DNA of 5,268 nucleotides from an uncultured Clostridia bacterium (GCA_947176485.1 CAMWQS010000096.1:1-5268), one strand, 5' to 3'. Shown: positions 1 through 5,236, numbered from the stretch's first letter. The notes: generated from the letters alone by a model not told the origin. Made by a program: numbers and translations.

Positions 1-915
1 TTACTGCTTATCTATTATATCCAAGATTTCGGCAATTCTGTCCAAATCGTCACGGGAATAATAGTCTATGTAGATACGGCCTTTCTTATCCGTACCGATA
101 AGGCTGACCTTGGTTCTGAACGCGAAACGCATTCTTTCGACCAAATGTTTAAGCTCGATGGAGGCAAGTGCCTTCTTTTTCTTCTTTCTCTCTTCCAAAA
201 TTTCGGGCGGAATATTGTAGGCGCGCACCTTCTTTTCAAGCTCGCGCACGGAATACTGACTGCGGATAGCGTCGTGTGCGAAGTTAACTTGTTCTTCTGC
301 GGGCAGGGGCACTATCGTCCTTGCGTGGCCCGCAGAAAGCTTGCCTTCCGCAACCAAAGAGATAACTTCGGGGCAGAGGTTCAAAAGCCTTAAAGTATTT
401 GCTATCGCGGGGCGGGACTTGCCTATTCTTTCGGCAAGCTCGTCTTGAGTGAGCTTATAGTCGACCATAAGCTGTTTCATAGCCGTTGCCGCTTCTATGG
501 GGTTTAAGTCCTCCCTTTGCAAGTTTTCGATAAGGGAAATTTCCTTGATTTCTCTCGGCGAATACTTGCGGACGACTACGGGGATAGTGGGTCTTCCGGC
601 AAGCTTACATGCACGGAAACGCCTTTCACCCGCGATAATCATATACGTGCCGTCGTCGTTGTCGTTTACGACGATGGGCATAATCACGCCGTGTTTTTTG
701 ATTGAATCGGCAAGCTCTCTTAACGCCTGCTCGTCAAAGTTTTTACGGGGCTGATTGGGGTTAGGCGATATCTTGTCTATCGCCATTTCCTCGGCGTTCT
801 TCCTCTCCTCGTCAGTATAATCGAACACGCTTCTGTGCTGCTCGAATGCGTTCTCGTACGCCGCCTCGGTTTCGCCGAATAAGGCGTCCAAACCCTTTCC
901 TAAACCTTTTGCCAT
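1..915 (-). CDS. parB: Chromosome-partitioning protein ParB (Spo0J family), CTP-dependent parS-binding clamp
   Basis: ParB binds parS, hydrolyses CTP and spreads as a sliding clamp on origin-proximal DNA; with ParA it segregates replicated origins. The 304-residue protein has the full family layout. The N-terminal tail MAKGLGKGLDALF carries K3 and K7, the basic residues that in Spo0J stimulate the ParA ATPase. A CTP-binding domain follows, with PNPNQPRK near 51-58, GERRFRA at 96-102 and ENLQR at 130-134. The helix-turn-helix lies at about 155-180 (LTQDELAERIGKSRPAIANT), then a lysine-rich linker (about 243-249) and a C-terminal dimerisation domain. At positions that separate ParB from Noc, it has R168, T174 and G196 (ParB-like) rather than the Noc Q/K/R set, so it should read parS. 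The ATG at 915 has a strong Shine-Dalgarno match, AGAGGTGA at 919-926. It lies 81 bp behind parA in the same direction. The stop codon is at the window edge, so the gene is complete. Confidence 0.97.
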   Translation of the reverse strand: MAKGLGKGLDALFGETEAAYENAFEQHRSVFDYTDEERKNAEEMAIDKISPNPNQPRKNFDEQALRELADSIKKHGVIMPIVVNDNDDGTYMIIAGERRFRACKLAGRPTIPVVVRKYSPREIKEISLIENLQREDLNPIEAATAMKQLMVDYKLTQDELAERIGKSRPAIANTLRLLNLCPEVISLVAEGKLSAGHARTIVPLPAEEQVNFAHDAIRSQYSVRELEKKVRAYNIPPEILEERKKKKKALASIELKHLVERMRFAFRTKVSLIGTDKKGRIYIDYYSRDDLDRIAEILDIIDKQ

Positions 916-939
916 ATTTCACCTCTAAAATTTTTCCGT

Positions 940-970
940 ACCGCCCTTATATTCTCTCGCTACGGGCGGC
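940..970 (-). other. GC-rich hairpin in the parA-parB gap, upstream of the parB ribosome binding site
   Basis: Read on the minus strand, GCCGCCC (970-964) pairs with GGGCGGU (946-940), giving a 7-bp stem with one G-U closing pair and a 17-nt loop. It lies between the parA stop and the parB Shine-Dalgarno. The stem is followed by ACGG and AAAAATTTT rather than a direct T-run, so it is a poor intrinsic terminator. An alternative stem, CCGTA (936-940) with TACGG (961-965), overlaps it and would be mutually exclusive. A role in mRNA stability or in tuning parB relative to parA is inference only. Confidence 0.5.
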
Positions 971-996
971 TCAATATAAATTGTTCGTAAAATTAC

Positions 997-1761
997 TTAT
1001 CTTTGTTTTGAAAGAAATTCTTCCGTCAACGCCTTGTACGCCCTCGCACCCGCGCATTTGGGGTCGTGCATAAGGATGGGCACGCCGTGGCTGGGTGCCT
1101 CGGCAAGCCTTACGTTGCGGGGGATAATGATTTCAAACAGCTTGGTTTTGAAGAACTTCTTTATCTCCGCCGTAATCTGCTTTGAAATTAACGCCCTGCC
1201 GTCGTACATGGTTATTACGACACCCTCTATCTGCAAATGAGGGTTTAAGTGCTGCTTTACCATTGCAATGGTGTTCATCAGCTGGCTTACGCCCTCTAAG
1301 GCGTAGTATTCCGACTGCATCGGAATTAGTATCGAATCGGAAGCGACCCACGCGCTTACCGTCAAAAGGCCCAACGAAGGCGGACAGTCTATAAATATGT
1401 AATCGTAGTCGTCGCGCACCTTATCAAGTGCATTTTTCAGTATGCGCTCCCTACTTTTTTTATAAACGAGGTCCACTTCCGCACCCGTCAGGTCGACGTT
1501 GGCGGGCAGTATGTCAAGTAGCTTTACTTGCGTAGGCAAGATATTTGCCGCAACGGAGTCGTCCTCGATAAGCACGTTGTACACGGACTTTTTCAAAGCA
1601 CTTTTAGAAAAGCCCAAGCCCGTAGTCGCGTTGCCCTGCGAGTCCAAGTCCACAAGCAAAACTCTCTTGCCCATATCCGCACAGTAAGCCGCCATGTTAA
1701 TCGCCGTCGTAGTTTTGCCTACGCCGCCTTTCTTGTTAGTTAACGAAATTATTTTACCCAT
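997..1761 (-). CDS. parA: ParA/Soj deviant-Walker ATPase of the chromosome partition system
   Basis: ParA dimerises on ATP, binds the nucleoid non-specifically and is driven off by ParB-stimulated hydrolysis, moving origins apart; in Bacillus the orthologue Soj also modulates DnaA. From the ATG at 1761 the protein is 254 residues, close to Soj. It has the deviant Walker A KGGVGKTT (11-18), the LLVDLD segment ending in D40, Walker B-type YIFIDCPPS (121-129), and PRNVRLAEAPSHG (214-226). With this start G12, D40, R189 and R218 fall at the same numbers as the Soj residues known for dimerisation, hydrolysis and DNA binding. A TTG at 1770 would add three residues, but GAGAGAG (1771-1777) abuts it with no spacer, whereas it sits 9 nt before the ATG, so ATG 1761 is preferred. 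The gene lies between ftsH and parB on the same strand, probably co-transcribed with both. Confidence 0.96.
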   Translation of the reverse strand: MGKIISLTNKKGGVGKTTTAINMAAYCADMGKRVLLVDLDSQGNATTGLGFSKSALKKSVYNVLIEDDSVAANILPTQVKLLDILPANVDLTGAEVDLVYKKSRERILKNALDKVRDDYDYIFIDCPPSLGLLTVSAWVASDSILIPMQSEYYALEGVSQLMNTIAMVKQHLNPHLQIEGVVITMYDGRALISKQITAEIKKFFKTKLFEIIIPRNVRLAEAPSHGVPILMHDPKCAGARAYKALTEEFLSKQR

Positions 1762-1824
1762 ATTACTCAACTCTCTCTTCTAAAACGTAGTATCTTCAAA
1801 CCCGCATTTTGTCGAATTAGCGCA

Positions 1825-1840
1825 GGTTTCACGGGAAACA
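1825..1840. promoter_or_regulatory. Degenerate parS-like site between ftsH and parA
   Basis: GGTTTCACGGGAAACA matches the 16-bp parS consensus TGTTTCACGTGAAACA at 14 positions, differing at positions 1 and 10. It begins 15 bp before the ftsH stop codon's end in plus-strand terms is reached at 1844, so it lies just outside the coding region, three bases from the stop. parS sites beside parAB are common in Firmicutes. The change at position 10 gives one half the GGGAAA core seen in Noc-binding sites (ATTTCCCGGGAAAT), while the other half stays parS-like. Binding by the local ParB is likely but may be weak. Confidence 0.68.
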
Positions 1841-1843
1841 CGG

Positions 1844-4003
1844 TTAAAAACGTATTCTCTTTTCGCCGTCGTCGCCACCGTTATCGTCGCCGTCATCGTC
1901 CGAAGGCTTTTCTTCCGTAACGCTTTCAAACTTTTTGAAATGGCTTTCCGAACGGCTACCTTCCTGTTCGTCCATATACTTCATAACCTCGGAATAGGAC
2001 TTGCCCTCCAAAAGCATATCCACTTCTTCGGTGTAGATGGTTTCGCGTTCGATAAGAACCCTTGCCATATTGTCGAGAATTGAACGGTTTTCGCTTAAAA
2101 GCTTTCTTGCACGCTCGTGCTGGACGGAAATAATATCACGCACTTCGTCGTCTATCATTTTTGCCGTTTCTTCGGAATAGGAGTTATGGGTTGCCATATC
2201 TCTGCCGATGAACATAGGCTGTGAATCGTCACTGTAGCATATAAGCCCGAGCTTGTCGCTCATGCCGAGCTCCGTTACCATTGCGCGTGCCATTTTCGTG
2301 GCAACTTTGATATCGTTCGACGCACCCGAAGAAATGTCTTTTATAACCAATTCTTCGGCAACGCGTCCGCCAAGCGTCATACAGATATCGTCAACCATAT
2401 AATTTTTAGAGTAGTACGCTCGGTCGCTTTCGGGCCTCATCATGGTGAAGCCGCCGGCGTTGCCGCGGGGGATAATGGTTACCTCGTGAACGGGGTCGCA
2501 GTTAGAACAAAGCTTTGCAAGAATGCAGTGGCCCGATTCGTGGAAGGCCGTAAGCCTTTTATCTTGTTCGGTAATAACCTTACTCTTTTTCGCGGGCCCC
2601 ATTGCAACCTTATCGAAGGCTTCGTAAAGCTCGGCGTTGCCGATAAACTTCTTGTTAGCACGGGCTGCAAGAATTGCCGCCTCGTTCAAAAGGTTTGCAA
2701 GGTCCGCACCGGAGAACCCGGCACTTAGGCGGGCAACGTTTTTAAGGTTTACGTCGGGTGCAAGCGGTTTGTTGCGGGCGTGAACCTTCAAAATCTGCTC
2801 CCTTCCCTTTACGTCGGGAAGGTTGACGTAAACTTGTCTGTCGAAACGGCCGGGACGCATCAGTGCGGGGTCGAGAATGTCCGCACGGTTGGTCGCCGCC
2901 ATAACTATTACGCCTTCGTTCGATTCGAAGCCGTCCATCTGAACGAGAATTTGGTTTAAAGTCTGCTCTCTTTCGTCGTTGCCGCCGCCGAGACCCGCAC
3001 CGCGGTGTCTGCCGACAGCGTCGATTTCGTCGACGAAGATTATACAAGGCTGGTTCTTCTTAGCCATATCAAATAGGTCACGCACACGCGACGCACCTAC
3101 GCCGACGTACATTTCAACGAAATCGGAACCGGACACCGAGAAGAACGGAACACCCGCCTCACCGGCAACTGCCTTAGCAAAAAGGGTTTTACCCGTTCCG
3201 GGAGGCCCCACTAAAAGCACGCCCTTAGGGATACGCGCCCCTAAATCGGAGAACTTTTTGGGCTGGCGCAAGAACTCTACTATTTCTGCAAGCTCGACTT
3301 TTTCTTCTTCGGCACCCGCAACGTCTGTAAAGCGAACCTTAATATTCGTGGTTACGCGTGCTTTGGTTTTGGCGAAGCTCATCATCTTGCCGCCACCGCC
3401 CATTGAGGAGCGGATAATAAGGAAGAACACCACGCATACAATAACTATTGAAAGAACTGAGAACGCCGTTGATACCCAGCTGCCCGCGTTGGGATTAGCC
3501 ATATCAACTTCTACTCCAAACGATTTAATCTGGTCCCAACCCTCTGCGCCATACTGTGAAGGGCCGTAGCAGAAGTAGGACAATACCATTTTATCGTTCT
3601 TTTCGCTGTACGTGTAGCCTTTATATTCGTAAGAATTGAGCTCTACCTTCCATATTACTATTAAAGGGGTCTCTTTTTCGTCGTCGGTAACGATTTTGCC
3701 GTCAACAACCTTATAGCCTTCAAGGATAATATAGCTGCCGTCTTCATTTTTATTGATGGCGCTAACGATTTTCTTTGCGCCATCAACATCAACTTCGTTA
3801 GGCGCATACCTTACACCGTTAGGATTGTACTTGCCGTCTTTATCTTCTTTAAAGTACTGCGCATTCTCCATATAAGATATAAATTGCGTCGTCGTTTTCT
3901 TGGCTGCGCCACCGTTCAAAGTAGTCGTCAGTATAATCGCAATGGCGGCAACAATAAGAACGAGTATGATAGCCCCGAATATAAGTCTGCCTTTTTTACT
4001 CAA
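1844..4003 (-). CDS. ftsH: ATP-dependent zinc metalloprotease FtsH (membrane AAA+ protease)
   Basis: FtsH is a hexameric inner-membrane protease that unfolds and degrades damaged membrane proteins and selected cytosolic regulators. With the TTG start at 4003 it is 719 residues. Visible in order: membrane segment 1 (about 6-29), an extracytoplasmic domain (about 30-176), membrane segment 2 (177-197), a glycine-rich linker (GGGG), the AAA+ module with Walker A GPPGTGKT (266-273), pore loop FVEMYVG (295-301), Walker B IIFVDEID (321-328) and second region of homology with arginine fingers R386 and R389, and the protease with HESGH (488-492) and the third zinc-ligand candidate D564 in ASND. The tail from about 697 is strongly acidic. 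The start is set by AAGGAG at 4011-4016, 7 nt before TTG. A longer frame from 4063 would start upstream of the likely transcription start and lacks this signal. The extracytoplasmic domain, about 147 residues, is roughly twice that of the E. coli or B. subtilis protein. All catalytic residues are present. Confidence 0.97.
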   Translation of the reverse strand: MSKKGRLIFGAIILVLIVAAIAIILTTTLNGGAAKKTTTQFISYMENAQYFKEDKDGKYNPNGVRYAPNEVDVDGAKKIVSAINKNEDGSYIILEGYKVVDGKIVTDDEKETPLIVIWKVELNSYEYKGYTYSEKNDKMVLSYFCYGPSQYGAEGWDQIKSFGVEVDMANPNAGSWVSTAFSVLSIVIVCVVFFLIIRSSMGGGGKMMSFAKTKARVTTNIKVRFTDVAGAEEEKVELAEIVEFLRQPKKFSDLGARIPKGVLLVGPPGTGKTLFAKAVAGEAGVPFFSVSGSDFVEMYVGVGASRVRDLFDMAKKNQPCIIFVDEIDAVGRHRGAGLGGGNDEREQTLNQILVQMDGFESNEGVIVMAATNRADILDPALMRPGRFDRQVYVNLPDVKGREQILKVHARNKPLAPDVNLKNVARLSAGFSGADLANLLNEAAILAARANKKFIGNAELYEAFDKVAMGPAKKSKVITEQDKRLTAFHESGHCILAKLCSNCDPVHEVTIIPRGNAGGFTMMRPESDRAYYSKNYMVDDICMTLGGRVAEELVIKDISSGASNDIKVATKMARAMVTELGMSDKLGLICYSDDSQPMFIGRDMATHNSYSEETAKMIDDEVRDIISVQHERARKLLSENRSILDNMARVLIERETIYTEEVDMLLEGKSYSEVMKYMDEQEGSRSESHFKKFESVTEEKPSDDDGDDNGGDDGEKRIRF

Positions 4004-4010
4004 AATAAAA

Positions 4011-4016
4011 CTCCTT
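4011..4016 (-). promoter_or_regulatory. Shine-Dalgarno that fixes the ftsH TTG start
   Basis: On the minus strand AAGGAG (4016-4011) is followed by the 7-nt spacer TTTTATT and then TTG AGT AAA AAA (4003 down), giving MSKKGRLIFG, a typical short basic N-terminus directly before the first membrane helix. No comparable site precedes the TTG at 4063. Confidence 0.85.
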
Positions 4017-4033
4017 ATTATGAAACTTAATAT

Positions 4034-4063
4034 ATTATAACAGATATACCATGCAGTTTGCAA
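4034..4063 (-). promoter_or_regulatory. Likely housekeeping sigma promoter for ftsH(-parA-parB)
   Basis: The minus strand has TTGCAA (4063-4058, 4 of 6 to TTGACA), an 18-nt spacer and a perfect TATAAT (4039-4034). Transcription would start near 4027, leaving a leader of about 24 nt with the AAGGAG site in the right place. No strong terminator is seen between ftsH, parA and parB, so this promoter may serve all three. Confidence 0.65.
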
Positions 4064-4139
4064 GCATTTGCTTTAAAAAAGTTGGATATATCACTTAAAT
4101 TTTACCGGTTTTTCACACTTCCTAATTCATAAAAAATAA

Positions 4140-4151
4140 TGCAATTTTTGT
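4140..4151 (+). repeat. 12-bp direct repeat TGCAATTTTTGT, copy 1 (copy 2 at 4412-4423)
   Basis: Identical 12-mers lie at 4140-4151 and 4412-4423. After the second comes GGATAA, completing DnaA box 3; after the first comes CGAAAA, so that copy carries only a two-mismatch box-like sequence. They may be remnants of duplication within the origin; the AT-rich composition makes chance possible. Confidence 0.45.
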
Positions 4152-4173
4152 CGAAAATCACCTAAATTTTGCT

Positions 4174-4183
4174 TGCGCTGTGG
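4174..4183 (+). repeat. 10-bp direct repeat TGCGCTGTGG, copy 1 (copy 2 at 4471-4480)
   Basis: The GC-rich 10-mer occurs at 4174-4183 and 4471-4480, in an otherwise AT-rich region. The second copy leads into the abutting degenerate DnaA boxes; the first into TGTGGTGTT, which keeps only TGTGG. The two copies bracket the parS and DnaA-box cluster. Confidence 0.45.
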
Positions 4184-4202
4184 TGTTTTTTGCAATAAAA
4201 AA

Positions 4203-4218
4203 TGTTTCATGTGGAACA
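4203..4218. promoter_or_regulatory. parS site 1 in the origin region
   Basis: TGTTTCATGTGGAACA matches the parS consensus TGTTTCACGTGAAACA at 14 of 16, with differences at positions 8 and 12. The G at position 12 is equivalent, on the other strand, to the tolerated TGTTC variant. It sits 43 bp from the stronger site, in the same orientation. Confidence 0.8.
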
Positions 4219-4245
4219 TTCAACCAAATTTTTTGACGTTTTTTC

Positions 4246-4261
4246 TGTTTCACGTGGAACA
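4246..4261. promoter_or_regulatory. parS site 2 in the origin region (near-consensus)
   Basis: TGTTTCACGTGGAACA matches parS at 15 of 16. Its reverse complement TGTTCCACGTGAAACA fits the Bacillus consensus TGTTNCACGTGAAACA exactly. This is the best parS in the window and the probable ParB loading site; the first perfect DnaA box begins 24 bp after it. Confidence 0.93.
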
Positions 4262-4284
4262 TACCCCGCACAATTTTTTGGGAT

Positions 4285-4293
4285 TGTGGATAA
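4285..4293 (-). promoter_or_regulatory. DnaA box 1 (perfect)
   Basis: TGTGGATAA on the plus strand is TTATCCACA on the minus strand, the strong DnaA box consensus. It is preceded by T, as in the other perfect copy at 4421. Confidence 0.85.
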
Positions 4294-4305
4294 ATCGCTG
4301 CAAAA

Positions 4306-4314
4306 TGTGGATTT
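4306..4314 (-). promoter_or_regulatory. Degenerate DnaA box
   Basis: TGTGGATTT differs from TGTGGATAA only at the last two bases. It is in the same direction as the perfect boxes and exactly 21 bp after the first one, two helical turns. Confidence 0.5.
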
Positions 4315-4347
4315 TTTGCTTGTTTTTGCTAAAATCGGTAATTTTTA

Positions 4348-4356
4348 TGTGGATAA
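4348..4356 (-). promoter_or_regulatory. DnaA box 2 (perfect), within a palindrome
   Basis: TGTGGATAA, same orientation as box 1. Its last six bases start the perfect 12-bp palindrome GGATAATTATCC (4351-4362), so a partial second box (TTATCCGAA at 4357-4365, two mismatches) faces it head to head. Confidence 0.85.
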
Positions 4357-4390
4357 TTATCCGAAGTTTTTCTCAAAATTTTCGGGTAAT
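4356..4390. repeat. Inverted repeat / stem-loop between DnaA boxes 2 and 3
   Basis: ATTATCCGAA (4356-4365) and TTCGGGTAAT (4381-4390) are inverted copies matching at 9 of 10 positions, with 15 nt between them. The left arm overlaps the palindrome GGATAATTATCC, so two alternative foldings compete. It does not resemble a terminator because no T-run follows either arm. Confidence 0.6.
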
Positions 4391-4420
4391 CCCCTTATAT
4401 AGGTTAATTTGTGCAATTTT

Positions 4421-4429
4421 TGTGGATAA
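4421..4429 (-). promoter_or_regulatory. DnaA box 3 (perfect)
   Basis: TGTGGATAA in the same direction as boxes 1 and 2. It overlaps the second copy of the direct repeat TGCAATTTTTGT (4412-4423). Confidence 0.85.
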
Positions 4430-4475
4430 AATACAGATATTATGCTTTTTACACCTATTTTAGACTGCTTTGCGC

Positions 4476-4493
4476 TGTGGATTTTGTGGAAAA
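4476..4493 (-). promoter_or_regulatory. Two abutting degenerate DnaA boxes
   Basis: TGTGGATTT (4476-4484) is followed directly by TGTGGAAAA (4485-4493), a 9-bp tandem in the direction of the perfect boxes. Each keeps the TGTGGA core. They are the last box-like sites before the AT-rich tract, a position where low-affinity boxes often lead DnaA onto the unwinding region. Confidence 0.5.
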
Positions 4494-4520
4494 AATCAGG
4501 TTTTCAGCCTTTCTGAGCGA

Positions 4521-4580
4521 TTTTTTTTAAAACCTATAAGAAATTTGATGGATTTTTTAGGGTAAAAATTATAAATTTTC
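4521..4580. other. AT-rich tract, candidate DNA-unwinding element
   Basis: Only 10 of these 60 bases are G or C. The tract begins with a T8 run, ends with the AAAATT-ATA-AATTTT inverted repeat (4565-4579), and lies on the yyaC side of the DnaA-box cluster, 27 bp past the last degenerate box. This fits a duplex-unwinding element. I could not identify a clear DnaA-trio array in it. Confidence 0.5.
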
Positions 4581-4643
4581 CTGTCTTTGTCAATAATTTA
4601 CACGTTAAAGCAATAAACAGAATACTTTAGTGAAGGAAATATA

Positions 4644-5228
4644 ATGGAATATTCGTTCAATTTGTACAATGCCCTTGCTCCGCAAGGTATTTGCCTTACT
4701 TTGAGGAAAATGCTTTCAAAATTTTCTAAGACCCCGACGGTTCTTTGTATCGGAAGTGATTTGTCGGTCGGTGACAGCCTTGGACCGGTTACCGGCACGA
4801 TGCTTAAGGAACAGCTTTCGGGGTTGAATTGCTACGTTTACGGGACGCTGGCTAAGCCGATAACGGCGCATGAGGTGAAATATATGAATGAATTCTTACG
4901 CGCCACCCATCCGGACAGTCCAATAATAGCAATTGACGCTGCTGTGGGCATTGCCGGAGATATAGGACTTATCAAGCTTTCACCGGGCGGAATTAAACCC
5001 GGCAGCGGAGCCAACAAGAAGCTTGCAACGGTCGGCGATGCTTCAATTATGGGAATCGTTGCGGAAAAGTCAATGTTTAACTATTCTCTTTTTTCGGCAA
5101 CCCGCTTAAATATTATATACAAAATGGCGGCAATTATTGCCGACGGTGTTTCTTCTTATATAATCGAAAACCTGCAGAAGGGAAGCTGGGGGAACGAAGT
5201 AAATATTTACGATAAAAAATCCGTCTGA
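4644..5228 (+). CDS. yyaC: YyaC-family protein (DUF1256, HybD/GPR-like peptidase fold, sporulation-associated)
   Basis: The 194-residue product matches the YyaC family, related in fold to the germination protease GPR and hydrogenase maturation protease HybD. Its substrate is not known to me, so the peptidase role is inference. Family blocks visible are VLCIGSDLSVGDSLGP (33-48), VYGTL (65-69), IIAIDAA (94-100), IKPGSGANKKL (117-127), VGDASIMGIV (130-139) and ATRL (152-155). D44 and D98 are the acidic residues that most plausibly correspond to the GPR aspartates. There is no signal peptide or membrane segment; it should be cytosolic. The ATG at 4644 has AAGGA at 4633-4637, 6 nt upstream. Length is near that of B. 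subtilis YyaC, where the gene lies next to spo0J; here it lies across the origin from parAB in divergent orientation. Its presence suggests an endospore former or a descendant of one. No clear sporulation-sigma promoter was found. Confidence 0.9.
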   Translation: MEYSFNLYNALAPQGICLTLRKMLSKFSKTPTVLCIGSDLSVGDSLGPVTGTMLKEQLSGLNCYVYGTLAKPITAHEVKYMNEFLRATHPDSPIIAIDAAVGIAGDIGLIKLSPGGIKPGSGANKKLATVGDASIMGIVAEKSMFNYSLFSATRLNIIYKMAAIIADGVSSYIIENLQKGSWGNEVNIYDKKSV

Positions 5229-5236
5229 TTTTTTAT
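5212..5236 (+). repeat. AT-only inverted repeat at the yyaC stop
   Basis: ATAAAAAAT (5212-5220) and ATTTTTTAT (5228-5236) form a perfect 9-bp inverted repeat around a 7-nt loop that ends at the TGA stop. An intrinsic terminator would usually have a GC-rich stem, so termination is possible but weakly supported; the A-tract/T-tract makeup could work in either direction. The last 32 bases of the window hold AAGAAGGGG (5242-5250) and an ATG followed at once by ATT TAA, with no gene I can assign. Confidence 0.35.

Larger units (their letters stand above)
4203..4600. other. oriC: Candidate chromosomal replication origin (oriC) with parS, DnaA boxes and AT-rich tract
   Basis: The 640 bp between the ftsH and yyaC starts carries no credible gene; open frames crossing it have low-complexity Phe/Cys-rich translations, no ribosome binding site of note, and run through the DNA sites listed here. 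It contains two parS sites, three perfect same-direction DnaA boxes, three degenerate ones, a stem-loop, and an AT-rich tract next to the last boxes. The genes on either side are transcribed away from it, as expected for bidirectional replication. The stretch from 4064 to 4202 shows only AT-rich DNA, two short repeats and one weak box-like TTTTTCACA (4109-4117). dnaA, dnaN, rpmH and rnpA are not in the window, so this could be the main oriC or one lobe of a split origin. Confidence 0.75.

Noticed and set aside
473..479. parS-like TGTTTCA inside parB
   Set aside because: Only a half-site; the following bases (TAGCCGTTG) do not continue the palindrome.
1789..1815. Minus-strand promoter for parA (TCGACA with GATACT)
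   Set aside because: The -35 is 5 of 6, but the spacer is only 15 nt and the -10 is 4 of 6; not strong enough to call against read-through from ftsH.
4004..4063. Twenty-residue N-terminal extension of FtsH from a TTG at 4063
   Set aside because: It overlaps a good promoter, has no Shine-Dalgarno, and the TTG at 4003 has AAGGAG at ideal spacing followed by a normal FtsH N-terminus.
4173..4463. Open frames of 96 and 66 codons on the plus strand across the intergenic region
   Set aside because: Their translations are low-complexity, rich in Phe, Cys and Ile, lack a good ribosome binding site and run through the parS sites and DnaA boxes; they reflect few stops by chance in T-rich DNA.
4521..4575. 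DnaA-trio (TAG/TAA-type triplet) array next to the last boxes
   Set aside because: Isolated TAA/TAG triplets occur, but I could not find a consistent run of adjacent triplets in one register.
4597..4605. TTTACACGT as a further DnaA box before yyaC
   Set aside because: Too many mismatches to TTATNCACA and opposite in direction to the cluster.
4587..4626. Housekeeping promoter for yyaC (TTGTCA with AATAAA, or TTTACA with AATACT)
   Set aside because: The -10 elements are 4 of 6, spacers are 18-19 nt, and the second would start transcription on top of the ribosome binding site; neither is convincing, and no GCATA/CATNNTA sporulation pattern was seen either.
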